Shown: positions 7,139 to 8,674 of the stretch, in pieces
Layout of the letters: each line of letters begins with the position of its first letter
How positions within the stretch are numbered: the first letter of the stretch is position 1
NCBI GenBank assembly: GCA_003157225.1
Contig: PMIZ01000368.1
Coordinates: 1 to 8,674, forward strand
DNA length: 8,674 bases
Direction of reading: 5' to 3'
From: Actinomycetota bacterium
Lineage (GTDB): Bacteria; Actinomycetota; Thermoleophilia; RBG-16-64-13
The notes under the pieces: model-generated
Told to the model about the DNA's origin: nothing
Databases searched by the model: none
Seen by the model: only the letters and a program-made list of their open reading frames with translations
Position numbers and translations under genes: made by a program

Positions 7139-8331
7139 GTCGCCCTCCCGCCCGTCGCGCAATCGTCCGAGACCATCTGCAGCAATGCATCGGCAAAGGC
7201 GTCCTCCGCTCGGGCATCCGCCTGTCCGGCCTCTTCGGCCTCCTCATCCAGATATATGCGCCGGTAGGCGAGCGCCGCAACCAGAAGGACATACTGCACC
7301 CCGATGCTGATGAGTGCCTTCACGGTGTCCTGGTAGAACACCATCAGGTCGACCACTGTCAGACCGACGGCGAGCGCTACGATCGAGGTCGCAAGGCCTT
7401 TCCATTCTCGTCGCAGACCGATGAGCGCTCCACTGGCCAAGAGGGCGCAGCCCACCCCGCCTTCGAGTACGGCCCGGACCCCGAACCAGATCTTGTCATG
7501 CATTGCCGCGAGCTCTCCCAGGGTCACGAGCGAACGCAGGGTCTCGGTCGCTTCCGACGCGGGAGCCACCGCGAGGAACCCGAGAAGAGCGATGTCGAGG
7601 ACCGCGTAGACCCCCACGGCAATGAAGGCGAGCATGAGGAAGACCCGCAGTCTCCGCCGAGAAAAGACCCGTCTGGCCCACCTGCGCACCAGCCTCGACC
7701 ACCTCTGCACCGGCCCCGGCTTTGGCTCGACGATAAGCGGCCGCTCCGCGAGCAGGTAGTCGAGCATGGCAGTGGCGAGCACGCGAATACAGGGGTCTTC
7801 GGCCGAGGCCTGAAGGCACTCCAGCCTGTGCTGAAGAACGTTCAGATCATGCCGACTCATCTCGCGGTCGATCACTCCGGGCATCTGCTCCAGCGCCTTG
7901 TACATCTCGCCCCGGGTGTCCTCAGCTCGCGGACGTCGGACCTGCAGGTAGACGAGGACGGTCGCCAGGAACAGCCCGTAGATGATGGGGGCCGCCGCGG
8001 GGGTGAAGTAGTTGTTGCTCTGGGTGATGAACTTGCCCACCTCGTCGATGAACAGACCCGCCCCGCCTCCCGAGAGCACGGAGCCAACGGTGAGTGCCCA
8101 GCGATTCGCGACGACCAGAAGAATGAGCGAACCGGCGAAGAGGCCAAGACCGCCCCACAGCACGTGGGCGATGTGGATTGTATCGTTGCCGATTTGGGCA
8201 TAACCGGTGAGCTTGAGGACGACGCGGAGGATCACCACCGTCAGCGCGAAGGTCGCCAAGGAGATGAGCACGTAGCGCTCGGAGCCGTAACGCTTGACGG
8301 GACGAAGATTGGTGATGCGTTCAAAAGCCAT
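7135..8331 (-). CDS. Polytopic membrane protein with LFIDEVGKF motif, function unknown
   Basis: 398 residues from ATG 8331, preceded by GGGGGTG; an in-frame ATG at 8355 adding eight residues is possible. I count about eight hydrophobic segments: 20-40, 54-75, 79-95, 114-132, 229-255, 283-304, 312-332 and 338-356. They form two groups of four separated by a soluble region (~133-225) that is charged and ends in an Arg-rich stretch. A conserved-looking block, GLFIDEVGKF (92-101) then NNYF and PAAAPIIY, lies at the end of segment 3 and in the loop to segment 4. I recall similar blocks in uncharacterised actinobacterial membrane proteins but cannot name the family. The C-terminal tail (361-398) is acidic and probably cytoplasmic. 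It is first of the three-gene operon with the HEAT and HD-GYP genes, so it may be the membrane input of that module (inference). It has no recognised transporter or kinase motif. Confidence 0.82.
   Translation of the reverse strand: MAFERITNLRPVKRYGSERYVLISLATFALTVVILRVVLKLTGYAQIGNDTIHIAHVLWGGLGLFAGSLILLVVANRWALTVGSVLSGGGAGLFIDEVGKFITQSNNYFTPAAAPIIYGLFLATVLVYLQVRRPRAEDTRGEMYKALEQMPGVIDREMSRHDLNVLQHRLECLQASAEDPCIRVLATAMLDYLLAERPLIVEPKPGPVQRWSRLVRRWARRVFSRRRLRVFLMLAFIAVGVYAVLDIALLGFLAVAPASEATETLRSLVTLGELAAMHDKIWFGVRAVLEGGVGCALLASGALIGLRREWKGLATSIVALAVGLTVVDLMVFYQDTVKALISIGVQYVLLVAALAYRRIYLDEEAEEAGQADARAEDAFADALLQMVSDDCATGGRAT
7144..7149 (-). promoter_or_regulatory. Ribosome binding site deciding the HEAT gene start
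   Basis: On the minus strand GGGAGG lies five bases before ATG 7138, inside the last codons of the membrane-protein gene. It supports ATG 7138 over ATG 7162. Confidence 0.75.
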
Positions 8332-8358
8332 GGAAGGCACCCCCGGACCCACCATACG

Positions 8359-8374
8359 GGTCCACCGGTGGACC
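8359..8374. promoter_or_regulatory. Perfect 16-base palindrome, candidate operator between divergent genes
   Basis: GGTCCACCGGTGGACC is its own reverse complement with no spacer and does not extend further. It lies 28 bases upstream of the membrane-protein ATG 8331 (4 bases from the alternative ATG 8355) and 55 bases upstream of the divergent GTG 8429. A weak minus-strand -10-like hexamer, TAACAT, sits at 8385-8380, which would place the palindrome near the transcription start; no convincing -35 accompanies it. A dimeric repressor site is the simplest reading, but the regulator is unknown. Confidence 0.45.
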
Positions 8375-8417
8375 TGTCCATGTTAGCGCACAGAAATGGG
8401 CAGCAGCAGCGACAACC

Positions 8418-8424
8418 GGAGGTG
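8418..8424 (+). promoter_or_regulatory. Ribosome binding site of the DUF4389 gene
   Basis: GGAGGTG matches the anti-Shine-Dalgarno perfectly, with GGAGG six bases before GTG 8429. It is the main reason to accept this GTG start. Confidence 0.75.
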
Positions 8425-8428
8425 CGAA

Positions 8429-8674
8429 GTGGAAGGTCAGACACCAACAGGAACGTCACCACAGTATGGTTCACCGCCGGGGTCTGCCACGGCGACCCCC
8501 TACCCGTTGACGTTCTCGGTGGACTATCCCGACAGGCCGCTCAACCGCCTCTCGAGCTTCTTCCGTTGTCTGTGGCTCATCCCCATCGGAATCATCGTCG
8601 GGTTGCTCACCACCGGTGGGGGCTCGGCGCACGGGACAGGCTATGCGTGGTCATGGGCGGCGGGCGGCATCCTG
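8429..8674 (+). CDS. DUF4389 membrane protein (3' partial)
   Basis: 82 residues are visible and the frame is open to the window end. The start is GTG 8429 with an ideal ribosome site. Residues 1-24 are Pro/Ser/Thr/Gly-rich and probably disordered. Residues 25-47 (YPLTFSVDYPDRPLNR, then FFR) match what I recall of the opening of DUF4389 proteins: a beta strand, then a conserved PLNRL before the first membrane helix. That helix is 48-62 (LWLIPIGIIVGLL), followed by a Gly-rich loop (63-71) and the beginning of a second hydrophobic stretch. DUF4389 proteins are small integral membrane proteins of unknown function; no reaction can be assigned. The gene diverges from the signalling operon and shares its upstream region, including the palindrome at 8359-8374. 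Confidence 0.75.
   Translation, partial: MEGQTPTGTSPQYGSPPGSATATPYPLTFSVDYPDRPLNRLSSFFRCLWLIPIGIIVGLLTTGGGSAHGTGYAWSWAAGGIL

Noticed and set aside
8369..8397. Possible plus-strand promoter for the DUF4389 gene (TGGACC, 17 bases, AGAAAT)
   Set aside because: The hexamers match the consensus too poorly to separate from chance, and the first one lies within the palindrome.

Overview
The window is about 8.7 kb of GC-rich, densely coding bacterial DNA (third positions mostly G or C, two GTG starts preferred). It holds seven genes: five complete and one cut at each edge. The mix of a four-cluster ferredoxin, a cytoplasmic Mo/W enzyme and oxygen-independent redox partners suggests an anaerobic or facultative organism. 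The GC content, the DUF4389 gene and a membrane family I associate with actinobacteria point tentatively to an actinobacterial lineage such as Coriobacteriia. That placement is inference, since there is no rRNA or marker gene here.

Left half (1-4005, plus strand): a tightly packed redox operon. It runs from a FAD/NAD(P)H-dependent oxidoreductase (5' end outside the window), through a DMSO-reductase-superfamily molybdopterin (Mo or W) enzyme, to a DmsB-like protein with 16 cysteines for four [4Fe-4S] clusters. The genes overlap by a few bases, and the second and third share an identical 9-base stretch (GGAGGCCTC) before their starts. The Mo/W enzyme has no Tat signal and no membrane-anchor subunit follows in the window, so I infer a soluble cytoplasmic complex exchanging electrons with NAD(P)H through the flavoprotein. 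The substrate cannot be read from the sequence. The active-site layout (Asp directly after the second cluster Cys, a candidate Mo/W Cys 92 residues after the fourth) resembles the acetylene hydratase branch.

Right half (8331-4002, minus strand): a three-gene operon joined by 4-base start/stop overlaps. In order of transcription it encodes a polytopic membrane protein with an LFIDEVGKF motif, a HEAT-repeat protein with a Gly/Ser linker, and an HD-GYP phosphodiesterase-type protein. The HEAT and HD-GYP proteins appear to share a related N-terminal domain. I infer a membrane-linked, cyclic-di-nucleotide-related signalling module. The two operons converge with stop codons sharing one CTAG, leaving no intergenic terminator.

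Right edge (8429-8674, plus strand): the start of a DUF4389 membrane protein, divergent from the signalling operon. The roughly 97-base gap between them holds a perfect 16-base palindrome, a candidate operator. No tRNA, rRNA, CRISPR, insertion sequence or phage feature was seen, and no gene-free stretch exceeds about 100 bases.
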